Assembly: GCF_020520425.1 (NCBI RefSeq)
Contig: NC_079492.1
Coordinates: 145,297,861 to 145,361,860, forward strand
DNA: 64,000 nucleotides
Origin: Spinacia oleracea
Taxonomy: Eukaryota > Streptophyta > Magnoliopsida > Caryophyllales > Amaranthaceae
Direction of reading: 5' to 3'
Below, one piece after another: positions 24,190 through 34,393 of this stretch (position 1 is its first letter; each line of letters begins with the position of its first letter). A program made the translations under genes and the position numbers. The notes under the pieces are model-generated. The model did no database searches, was not told the origin of the DNA, and worked only from the letters and a program-made list of their open reading frames with translations.

Positions 24190-24569
24190 TATTAATTTTT
24201 GAATTCAGGTGATGTATTTAAAAGCAACCTTTCAAAAAATTCTCAATAATGAAGTACAATGTTTTATAAGACCAATAGACCATATTTGTTTTCTTGGTGC
24301 AAAATCGTACTTAATTAATATATAGTCGATCATACATACACGGTTTGGATTGTTTAGTCCAAAATTTTATTATTACTCCGTACTAGTGTACTACGTTGTG
24401 GACTTGTGGCGGCCACGTCAATGTTCCTATCATCTTTGGCGCTAACGTAAGTAACATGCATGACGCGTATGAATAGCAAATACAGAGTATCGACCATTAT
24501 CGAGGACTATCTTGCTTAATTAAGCATTTTCTAATCGGTTGTTTTAAAACGTTTCTTTTTTAATAAATA
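24190..24569. other. Intergenic, no gene seen
   Basis: AT-rich sequence with the word TACTCCGTA at 24374; nothing else recognised. Confidence 0.4.
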
Positions 24570-24827
24570 CTTCCTCCATTCTTTATTAAATGACACAATT
24601 TTTTTGTCACGTTTGCCAATGCAATATTTCAACCATTAATACCTTTTATTATCAATGGTTAAAAATTATAAAAGTTTGATATTATAAAACTATAGGATGA
24701 GACGATTATAACAAGACCCCACATGACTATATTTTTTGTTAAATATAAATCACAATTGATGGTCAAAGTATATTACATGAATAGTGCCAAAAGTACAATT
24801 ATGTCATTTAAAAAAGAATGGAGGAAG
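24570..24827. mobile_element. Stowaway MITE
   Basis: A 258 bp element with ends CTTCCTCCATTCTTTATTAA and, reversed, CTTCCTCCATTCTTTTTTAA, flanked by TA at 24568-24569 and 24828-24829. It is non-coding. Confidence 0.85.
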
Positions 24828-24989
24828 TATTGTTTTTACTACATCGTGTAAGAGCTTTTACCAACTATCTCAGGAAAAGGTTTTATCGAGAGAGTGAATG
24901 GTAAGAGACTAGGAGCTCTTACAAGGGGCATTTTTAGCTCTTACCATTCCCCTGCTTTTAAAGTGTCTACCACTAATTCGAATAGGGTT

Positions 24990-25085
24990 GACTCATGCGA
25001 GATTTCGGAAACATCGTTTGGAGTGCGAAGGACATATCTATGTGTGATGGACTTTTAATTTGCAACTTTTTCACAAGACCATTTT
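24990..25085 (+). pseudogene. Decayed copy of the last exon of the EMB8-like hydrolase gene
   Basis: The text CGTTTGGAGTGCGAAGGACA, then ATCTATGTGTGATGGACTTTT, then TTTGCAAC parallels exon 8 at about 22747-22800 (CGTTTGGAGCGCCATGGACA, ATCCGTGTGTTATAGACTTTT, TTTGCAAC). Several substitutions and small length changes mean it no longer encodes the protein. It lies about 2.2 kb downstream in the same orientation, consistent with an old local duplication whose remainder has been lost. Confidence 0.6.
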
Positions 25086-26010
25086 TTTAGTAGGTAAGAA
25101 TAAGTATTTTACTTACACTCTCAAACATTTCGCAGTTGAAGAGCTTGACCATTTAATTTCCAAGTCATAAAGCGAGTTCTTCCACCAATTTGTGATGGTT
25201 AAAAAATTAAAATTTGTCGATTTGAGCAGGAAAATATGCGTGGATGCTATATATATGCGCCTATGCACTTATCCGAATACAAAATAGATGCTATTTTCCT
25301 TTGTATAATTAATACGAGTATCTAAAAGGATGATAAGATGCGGCATAATATCAACCAGAAAGTTACCTACTTCTCGATACAAAAACTAAAGAGAGGGCCT
25401 AATTAGTCCAAATAGGTTTGTCGCATGCCTTAATTAAGCACTAGAACCCCACGGGACCTATGTGTTTTAGTCACCTTTTATTAGTGATAAGATAAGATGT
25501 TCTAGTCATTGTTTAGAGGTAAGTGTCCCCACATCATGAATCCCTTGCAATTAATCCATGTGTATATTATTCTATTATGGTATTGAATTTGATAAGTGTT
25601 ATCCCATTTTTGTCTAGTTACATAATAAAGGGACCATACCAAATTCATACGGAGTAGTTCCCACTCACTTGGAATAGTAGTGCTTCGGTGGAACTTCAAT
25701 CCGCAAATCGATACAAAATTTATGGACCCGCGAATCTGAAAAAAATCAGGAGCTGGTTTCGATACGATACGATCAAGAGCCATCCCTAATCATAGTGTCG
25801 GGGTTACGACGATCTCGTGATTATAGTACCTTGTGTATTTTCTCAAAATAAGGACCTTGTTCAATTAAAAGGTAAAAGGAAAAAGGAAATAGAATAAAAA
25901 CAATTAATTAAGAATTGAACCCTTGATCTTGGATATTAAATAACAACACCTTAACTAGCAACTAATTCAATATAATTTTTGTTAACCCTTAGAAAACTTA
26001 TTATGTTATA
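25086..26010. other. Intergenic, no gene seen
   Basis: AT-rich sequence. A 93-codon open frame on the minus strand at 25502-25783 has no recognisable domain and is not called. Confidence 0.4.
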
Positions 26011-26265
26011 CTACCTTTGTTTCTGAAAGTTCTTTACGCTTTGAAAAATGTGTCCAAAGTATAAAAACTTTGACCGTAAATTCTCACTGTTATATACATC
26101 AAAACGTTACATGTAAGATCTTGTTAGATTGATCTCGGTATGTATTTTCATAATATCAAATTTTTATAATTTTTTCACATACGAAATTGGATATATTAGT
26201 AGTTAAATATTGCATTTGAGTTCGTGCAAATAGTAACTGTAAAGATCTTTTTGAAACGGAGGTAG
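26011..26265. mobile_element. Stowaway-type MITE, same family as 9835 and 28575
   Basis: A 255 bp element with ends CTACCTTTGTTTCTGAAAGT and, reversed, CTACCTCCGTTTCAAAAAGA, flanked by TA. The interior is nearly identical to the copy at 28575-28828 over most of its length. Confidence 0.87.
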
Positions 26266-26689
26266 TATCTTTATTTGAGGCCCTGTGCCGCCGCTCACTC
26301 AAAAACCGCCGATCCTTAATCAAAAGCTAGTTCAAGTAGTTTTTTCACGTACCAAACATAAATGAGCTGAGTAATGAAAAAGTTATTTACCAAATAAAAC
26401 TATAGTCGAACTCTGGAAAAGTAAATATTTCCTCCGGTTTTTTTTTTTTAAGTTGAAGCATTTTAACTTTTAACACCGTTTATATAATTTATTTAGACTA
26501 TCGCAACTTCACAATCCATTCTAAAAACAACTTTAGTGCGCCCGTGAGCTGAATAAGGTTGAGCCCAAGTTGTAACATCACCAATAATAGTAATTCAATC
26601 CCAAGAATCCAAGATTCCCAAGTCACAAGTCACAAGAGCTCCCTTTCCTTTCCGCAGTTTGGAAAGACATAATTAAAGGCGTTCACAAC

Positions 26690-27081
26690 TAGACCTGGTT
26701 ATTGGACAGGGTAGTCCAATGGATATAGGGTTAGGGTCAAGTTAATAGGGCTTTTATTGGGCAGAGCTCTTATTGGACAGGGCCTTTATTGGACAGGGTC
26801 ATTATAGGGTCAAATTTATACTACAATTATTTTGAAAATTAAAATAGTAATGATACAAAAAATTACGTGTATAGCTTTGTATTCACTTGTACTTGCACAT
26901 GGCTCTTTTGTTTTTCATTTTTTATTGCTCGTTTATTGACCCGCCCACTAATGACCCGCTATTGACCCGCAACCCGCTTTTGACCCGCCCATTATCGACC
27001 CGCTAAAAATAACTCTTTCAATACCCGGCCCTCTTTTGACCCGCACCGACCCTGACCCGCCCCGGCCGATAACCAGGTCTA
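26690..27081. mobile_element. hAT-type MITE rich in GACCCGC
   Basis: A 392 bp element with ends TAGACCTGGTTAT and ATAACCAGGTCTA and a perfect 8 bp duplication, TTCACAAC, at 26682-26689 and 27082-27089. The right arm repeats GACCCGC about eight times; the left arm carries weaker mirrored words (GGACAGGG). It is non-coding. Confidence 0.87.
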
Positions 27082-28299
27082 TTCACAACAAAATTAAAGG
27101 CGTTAACAACAAAACTATCACTACTATCACTACTAGCAATTCCAAAGATTGTTGCATGAATACAGTTATACAGTAACATTTGTACACATGTTTTTCCTCT
27201 ATGAAAGGGGATTCACTACTAATAGACAAAGAAAGCATTCAGTATCAAAGAATGGAGCTCTCACAAACCATCGATTCTACACCGTCCACTTTGCATTTCG
27301 TTACTTCATGTGCACATGCACAAACATAGACATATTATACGGTGAAACCGCCATGCATTATAGAGTTTCTAACGCATTCAAGAATTTATTAATTTATTGG
27401 CTCATTAGATCGAAGATTCAAAGAGGTCTTGGGTTCGAGTCATATCCAAGGCGACGGTGATAGGGGATGGGGATTTTTTTACTCTTTGTTATTAATATGG
27501 GAGTTAGCTGACGAACCAGCGGGTAATTAGTATGGGTGTTCGACAAAAATAGCGGTTTCTATTTTAAAATACAATAAATATTGTATATTTTGTTTAAAAT
27601 TACATTTACTACTACGTAACATTTGACAATAGATACAAAATCCCTCTCTCTACCGCTAATAGCTACAAAAACCGTTACCTTACTAAACACTTACAAATTT
27701 TACCAGTAGCAACTTGAATAGATCGAACGCTAACCGTACGTTACCTCAAACGCTACCGTCGAACATAACCAAATCTTATATTACTAATAACTCTTTAAAC
27801 AAATATTAGTGACCGAGATCCGAATAATCCCGGTGGAAGATCCTCTCTTGATCTATCGAGTCACTTTCTCGAATAATCGATAGACTAGAACATTAGAAAG
27901 CCATTTGTAAATTGTAAGCCAAAGATCGATAGTTGTCTTGATTTCGACTAGTATTATGTGCTTCATATATGCATTCACTTTCAAATGTCCAACACTAGAC
28001 CATGTGGCGTGCCTTCTACCACAAGGTTGTTAGTCATGTCTATCATACTTTTTGCTTCATCGTATTGTTTGCACTAAAATAGCTAAATTGCCATGTTTCT
28101 CACCACCCCCCTATACGTTCAATTTTGCTCAGTTTTTGGCATACATTTGTTATTCAACAAAATTGACGTTTGGATTATGAAAATGTTAACAATGTCTTTA
28201 TGGTTTTGCAAATTAATCGTTGAATGAGACGGTTTGAGTTGGCTTTCGTTTTAAACATCATCAACTTATGTATGTCTCACAATAAACAAAATTAGGGTG
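27082..28299. other. Intergenic with a hAT-like relic
   Basis: At 27534-27770 the words 'gtgttcgacaaaaatagcgg' and 'cgctaccgtcgaaca' mirror each other and match the family at 12359-12738. Near 27415-27470 a box-B-like text (tcttgggttcgagtc) hints at a SINE end. No gene. Confidence 0.45.
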
Positions 28300-28560
28300 T
28301 GTTGTCTTACTCTTAATAAAATAATTTTAAGGTCCAATAAGTTCAGATATGTTGCAAACATGTCTTATAAGGTCATAAGTTACAATCAAGTATTATCAGG
28401 TCAATAAGTTCCAATCAGGTATTATATGTTCCAATCAGGTCATGTTAATTTTACTCTTTCACAATTAGGTTTGATCAGTTCCAATAAGTTTTATTCATGT
28501 CCTATATCAGACCAATCAAGTTTAACCAGATCCAATAAATTTAGATAAGTTCAAGTATCA
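28300..28560. repeat. Degenerate short-period repeat (TCAGGT/CCAATAAGTT)
   Basis: Variants of 'ccaatcaggt', 'ccaataagtt' and 'gttcagat' recur about every 10-25 bases throughout. Similar wording (gttcagataag) reappears in intron 3 of the MED10 gene at about 62400-62450. Confidence 0.5.
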
Positions 28561-28574
28561 TCCGGCAAAAAGTA

Positions 28575-28828
28575 TACCTCCGTTTCAAAAAGTTCTTTAC
28601 GCTTAGGAAAATGTGTCCAAAGTATAAAAACTTTGACCGTAAATTCTCACCATTATATACATCAAAACGTTACATGTAAGATCTTGTTAGATTGGTCTCG
28701 GGATGTATTTTCAGAATATCAAATTTTTATAATTTTTTTACATACGAAATTGGATATATTAGTAGTTAAATATTACATTGGAGTTCGTGCAAATAGTAAC
28801 TGTAAAGATCTTTTTGAAACGGAGGTAG
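28575..28828. mobile_element. Stowaway-type MITE, near-twin of 26011
   Basis: About 254 bp. The right end reads TCTTTTTGAAACGGAGGTAG then TA; the left end reads TACCTCCGTTTCAAAAAGTT. The interior differs from the 26011 copy at only a few positions by eye. Confidence 0.85.
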
Positions 28829-29484
28829 TAGGAGATTAATTTATCAAAAATAAAAATTAACCAATACCCTACAGTATTTTATACTAATGTAAACATGGAG
28901 TCGAATGTAGTTTCTAATCCAATAAAAAGAAAAATGTACATTTTTCTTACACGAGTAAAGATAATACTCCGTATAAGAAGAAAAAGTGTACATTTTTTTT
29001 TACACAAGAAAAGAAAAATGTCATAGTGTGTGAAGGGAACACCCACAAGGCCACAACTAACAAATTATTCCTATAAAAAAGGGTAATTTAGATAGAGGTG
29101 AAAATGGGAACGAAAAACAATTCACGTCTACGTACCGAATGTATTTGGACATAATAATATTCATGATTACATTTACAATCCCTTTCATGGATTATCACGA
29201 AGCTACCTAGCTTCTTGGAATTAAAGTTTGTTATTTCTTATCATCATAATTATCCCATGTTTAATTTTAGTCATCATCTTTGAATTTTAAAATAAAATAA
29301 AAAGATATAATTTTATTCAAATGACGTATGATAACGAGTAACCTTTCTTACCCAAATCTCATTTGATATTTGACTCTATTTAAACACTCATATTTCCTAT
29401 ACAATTCTCAACACAAACACAAAAAATAAAACAAAACCTTGCTTCTTTATTTGTAAATCATACATAATCTATTGTAAATTCGCA
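28829..29484 (+). promoter_or_regulatory. Upstream region of MGL
   Basis: AT-rich stretch before the MGL start codon. A TATA-like motif, CTATTTAAAC, lies at about 29375-29384, roughly 100 bases before the ATG, followed by an A/C-rich leader. The far part has runs such as 'aagaaaaatgt' repeated twice at 28927-28940 and 29012-29020. The start of transcription is inferred. Confidence 0.5.
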
Positions 29485-32241
29485 ATGGCCACCGGAGTTC
29501 CCAATAACACGGCAATTGCAAACCATAATAAGAAACGTCCTGGTGACAATGACGATTATTATAACTCCATGATTATTTCCAAGAAGCCGGGTTCCGCCGC
29601 CGCTAAGGAGGATCCCGTGGCGGCGCTAGCGAGCGCACGCCACGAGTTCGGTGAACACGGAGGCGTAAATATGTCCATTGAGGCGTCGGCCACCTTTACG
29701 GTGATGGAGCCAGAAACGATGCGGCGGTTATTTTCAGGGGAATTAGGTGCTGACAGAGACTATTTCATTTACAGCCGTCATTTTAACCCCACCGTTCTCA
29801 ACCTAGGCCGCCTTATGGCCGCCATGGAAGGGACGGAAGCGGCTTATTGTACGGCTAGCGGGATGTCCGCTATCTCCTCCGTCCTCCTCCAGCTTGTAGG
29901 CGCTGGCGGCCATATTGTGGCGTCGCAAACCCTCTACGGCGGAACACATGCTCTCCTTACCCATTTCCTCCCCCGTGCCTGTGGGATTACTACCTCATTC
30001 GTGGATATCTGCGACCATGCTGCCGTAAAGGCGGCGATTGTGGAGGGGAAGACGAAAGTGGTTTATTTCGAGTCGGTGTCGAACCCGACTCTGACGGTGG
30101 CGGATATACCTGAGATGTGTAGGATAGCGCATGATAAGGGGGTGATTGTTGTGGTGGATAATACTTTTGCGCCGGTTGTGATATCGCCGGCGCGGCTTGG
30201 TGCGGACGTGGTGGTGCATAGTATTTCCAAGTATATTAGTGGTGGGGCCGATATCATCGCAGGTAAATGTTACCTTTAATTTGTCATCTGATGCATGAAT
30301 CTGTTATCATCTTTTTCACCTACCATACATGTGTCTTGTCATTGGTGTCTATTTCCGTCGCAACCTCCATGATTTTGAGTTAGAATTTGTTATCTGTAGT
30401 CGTCAAACAGGTGACATAGAAAGGGAATTTTAGTACATTGGGTAATATCCGAACCATTTAGCAATATACCAGCATATATAACTCTGACTCTTCATTTTAT
30501 CTTAAGTATTTGTCTCGTTCTCTTTATTTTGACATGAGTATAAACACTCGTACCACTTCATTTTTATCTAAATTTCGGGAAATTTTACAATTTAACCAAG
30601 TCAGACACTTATCTGTGTTCAACTATTGTGTCCGAATCCGAGTAACCTAGATCCCAGCCATGCTTGGGTTTTTTATGTTCAACTTTGTTACCCGAGTCCG
30701 AGTAATATAGATCCCAAACATGCATGCTCCTTTTACACGTACACATCTTTTGGTTTTTTTGTGCTACGTGCACACGGGTGCATAATCAATTTGTGAACTT
30801 AATAATGAGGAGGAGAACAAGAACATGAGCCAGTAACCTATAATTCCAACCATATACTGATACAATTTCAAGAGGGGTTGAAGTGACTTTTACTCTCAAT
30901 CATGGGATGCCTTTACTATTAGTAACCTTTTTTTTGTTTGACATATGAATTGTCTTGCGCCTAATATCAAACACCTTGGGCTTCTGAATCTACGCTAAGC
31001 TTCCAACTCACGTTTTCCCCATTTGATCACTGTTGGTTTAGGTGAATGATTTAGACACTTAAGAAATACGACAAATTTGTCAACATTTGTACCCTGGTCC
31101 CCTAGGTAACTTTTTGGCATTTGTAAAAGAACCAAGCGATATTGCCGATATGAGAAGTACTCCCTCTGTCCCTTATACTAGAAGCATCTTATATTTTGAA
31201 ATGTCCTTATAAGATTGTTATACTAGAAGCATCTTATATTTTGAAATGTCCTTATAAGATTGTCCTATAGACTGGTATGTTTCACAGGCTAACACTATGC
31301 GTAGAGGGTGTTCTCCATAGAAGATGTCTAACAGATGTAGTATTCTTAGGGTGTGCTCTCTTTCGCCTGGTCTGCTAATAGGCCTACATAAAACGACCGG
31401 AACATTTTCTCCTCAGATTTTTATAGTTTCTGTTATGATCTGTCTAGAATGGTCTGAATGTTTTCTGTGAGTACTTTATGCTTTTTCTGATCTTTTTCTG
31501 ATCTGAATTGGTCCACTTTTTCTAATCCAGTCTAATAACAATAAGAGGAAGAGAGCGAAACCTTAGTTTTGCATGGTTAATGCATAATTTAAACTTGTGC
31601 TATGTGTTAAACCTAAAAATTAAATTTAGTTGGAACGTTTCATAACGGTGTTTAATGCAGGTGCTATTTGTGGGCCTGCAAGCCTAGTGAATTCCATGAT
31701 GGACTTACACCAAGGATCCTTAATGCTACTAGGCCCAACAATGAACGCCAAAGTCGCATTTGAACTATCAGAAAGAATCCCCCATTTAGGGCTGAGAATG
31801 AAAGAGCATTGTGGGCGGGCCTTAGAATTCGCCAAAAGGATGAAAAGATTGGGCCTCAAAGTCATCTATCCTGGGCTAGAAGATCATCCACAACACGAGC
31901 TTCTAAAGTCCATATGCAGCCAACAATATGGGTATGGTGGAATCCTTTGTGTTGACATGGAGACTGAGGACCGAGCCAATCGGCTAATGTACCAGCTCCA
32001 AAACTGCACCCAGTTTGGGTACATGGCGGTTAGCTTAGGCTATTACGAGACCCTCATGTCGTGTTCGGGTAGCAGCACCAGCAGCGAAATGAGCGAGGAG
32101 GAAAAGACCCGGGCTGGTATCTCACCGGGCCTTGTTAGGATGTCGATTGGTTATAGTGGCACGCTTGAGCAGAAATGGGCTCAATTCGAGAAGGCCTTGG
32201 CTAAATTACAGGATGTAAAGTTTAATGTTCGTCACATATAA
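29485..32241 (+). CDS. MGL: Methionine gamma-lyase
   Basis: Two exons, 29485-30262 and 31661-32241, joined in phase to give 452 residues. It is a PLP enzyme of the Cys/Met metabolism family that splits methionine to methanethiol, 2-oxobutanoate and ammonia in the cytosol; the plant enzyme feeds isoleucine synthesis. The PLP lysine is Lys249 in SISKYISGG and the cofactor aspartate is Asp225 in VVVDNTFAPV. The phosphate-binding SQTLYGGT and the substrate-region YSRHFNPTV are present. The C-terminal domain in exon 2 contains MSIGYSGT. Length and the single intron fit Arabidopsis MGL (At1g64660). The first 45 residues are a variable lead with no clear organelle signal. Cystathionine gamma-synthase is less likely because the plastid peptide is absent and GAICGP follows the PLP site. 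Confidence 0.94.
31173..31262. repeat. 45 bp tandem duplication in the MGL intron
   Basis: TTATACTAGAAGCATCTTAT and the following 25 bases occur twice back to back (31173-31217 and 31218-31262), apparently identical. It begins just after a Stowaway-like end (tactccctctgtccc at 31159), so it may be an internally duplicated MITE fragment. Confidence 0.75.
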
Positions 32242-33191
32242 GTCAAGGAGTGTTAGAGCTTTCAGCCCGGTTCCAGATGATCCTGGGATCGATTCTCATC
32301 CCCGCCCTTGTGGCTCATTTGCACCCAAAAAAAAAACCTATAAGCCAAGGAGAAGTCTATCTTGGTCTCTACCTAGACTACTAGACTATGTTATGGAAAA
32401 TCTTTCATCAATATGATGTTGTACATTTGGTTTTATAACTATGTAAACGGCTTATTCAATTGTGGCAATATCATCTTTCGTCACTTTCTGGAGCCTGTGT
32501 GGTTGTCTAGTCATAATTCTTTACCTTCATAAAAGTCACAAATCACAATGCACCACAAACGCGTTCATTAGCGTTTGCATGACAAGGCCCGGTTTGACAA
32601 TTAGGGTTTAGCAGTTTACTGTTTGCATTGGCAGTTAGCTTAGTGTTGCGGGCTTGGCTCGAAAAGATTATTAGGCCCATTTCCAGGCCCAACTAGCCCA
32701 AATTTAGTTTTTGTGTTGGTTAAACTGGAATTTTAGTTATAAAATTGGCTTGGACACACGGTGTGCTGAATTTTTTGTAGCACGCCGGCCCGAACCCATC
32801 ACGGCCCGCCATTTTTGTTCCCTTTTTAATCAAGTCTAGGACCAATGCACACTTATGGCTGACAAAGACCAGCTGTCAAATGACCAACTCAACCAAAAGA
32901 TTAAGCTGATGATTGGAGCCCTAATATTAGTTTTATACTCTATTACCAGACGTCATTAAATTATGCATAGAGCATAATAACATGAAACCCATCTGGTAAT
33001 GTTAAATTTTGATAGATGAGATTTGGAAGCAAGTTTGACAAACAGTAAACCCTAACTATGGAGATGTTTCTTAGGGGTTGTCAACCCTTAGGGTCAACCA
33101 AACATTTTGCTTCATTATATTACATGCCTCAAAATGATGAGTAAATATCTTAAATATCCCCTATCATGACTGAGTCCGTGATATGAAATTT
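32242..33191. other. 3' flank of MGL and intergenic
   Basis: A SINE-like tail (ttccagatgatcctgggatc, 'cccttgtggctcatttgcac', A-run) lies at about 32260-32335, probably in the MGL 3' end. At about 32585-32820 decayed hAT-like text with GGCCC words appears. No gene. Confidence 0.45.
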
Positions 33192-33746
33192 GGGAAATTT
33201 GTTAAAAAGGACCTTTTATAACCCAAATTTTGTGAGAAAGGACCTTATATAATTTTTTTTGCGAAATTACACCTTAATGTAATTTTTTTTGCGAGAAAGG
33301 ACCTTACATAATTTTATTTTGTGAAATCACACCTTAATGTAACTTTTTTTTGCGAAAGACAACCAAAAGTAAATTTTCGGCATTGACTGAGCTTTTTCGG
33401 CCATTGACTTGCACGTGAGAAGCACGTGTGACTTTATATTGCTAATCACACCCAATTTTCCTCCAAAATTCAAGCTTTAAAACCTAAAGTTGGAAAAAAA
33501 AAATCGAAATAAAATCAAGTTTGAAAATTCAAGACTCGGGAAAATCAATGTCTTTAGCCAACGTAAGCCACACGTGCTGCTCACGTGCAAGTCAATGGCC
33601 GGAAAAGCTCAGTCAATGCCGAAAACTTTCCTTAGGTCCTTTCTCGCAAAAAAAATTACTTTAAGGTGTGTTCTCACAAAAAAAATTATATAAGGTCCTT
33701 TCTCGCAAAATTTGAGTTATAAAAGGTCATTTTTGGCAAATTTGCC
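33192..33746. mobile_element. Long-TIR Mutator-like MITE
   Basis: A 555 bp element whose two halves are inverted copies over some 250 bp, from 'gaccttttataacccaaatt' at the left to its counterpart at the right. Both arms carry GCCATTGACTTGCACGTGAG-like text. It is flanked by ATGAAATTT and ATTAAATTT (33183-33191 and 33747-33755), a 9 bp duplication with one mismatch, as expected for Mutator-like elements. It is non-coding. Confidence 0.82.
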
Positions 33747-33755
33747 ATTAAATTT

Positions 33756-34231
33756 AACACCTACTAACCTAGCTACGTGCAATAAAACCAAAACTTCGCC
33801 AAAAATAAGTATGGAGTAGTTTTGCATAGGCATTTATCATATTTTTTTTAGCAACTAGGTAGCGTAATAAATTCGTCGAAACCAAACAATAGAGCCAGCA
33901 TTAATTTGGAGATATTAAGTAGCCCATCGTTGCCGAAAATTCAACGTTCTTTAGTGAAACAATGTCCTACCACCAATGTCTATATTGCACCACTTGTAAA
34001 TTGTACGGAGTAATAGGCTATAATTAATTTTTGGGTCATCCTCGATCATTTCCGTTGTAAATAAACGGATAAGTACATGAAAACAACCTTACAAAACCAA
34101 ATACTTCCGTACACAAATTCTTAATTACATCTGATTTACAATATATTTGTAAGGTAGATGTAAGTTATTTTTAAATGCTTAAAAGTTACGCGATTAGTAT
34201 AAACTTTATTTATATTTTAGTGATTAGAGTT
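33756..34231. other. Intergenic, no gene seen
   Basis: AT-rich sequence with TACGGAGTA at 34004; nothing else recognised. Confidence 0.4.
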
Positions 34232-34393
34232 TGTCAAATATTGTGCAATCTCGTATCATTCTCATTAATAACACACGTATATATAGTACAACTCAGTTAC
34301 CTAAACCCTAGGTACACATTAGGTAACTCACCATAGTTAGGACTCTACAGAATATTCACAGAATAATATCTAATATCTTAACATATCTTAACA
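34232..34393 (-). repeat. LTR (3' LTR of the minus-strand copia element)
   Basis: Plus-strand ends TGTCAAATATTG..ATATCTTAACA, 162 bp, preceded by GAGTT at 34227-34231. It matches 39017-39178 throughout by eye. Confidence 0.93.

Noticed and set aside
25502-25783. 93-codon minus-strand open frame
   Set aside because: No known domain, no promoter or neighbouring exons, and composition like the flanking intergenic DNA.
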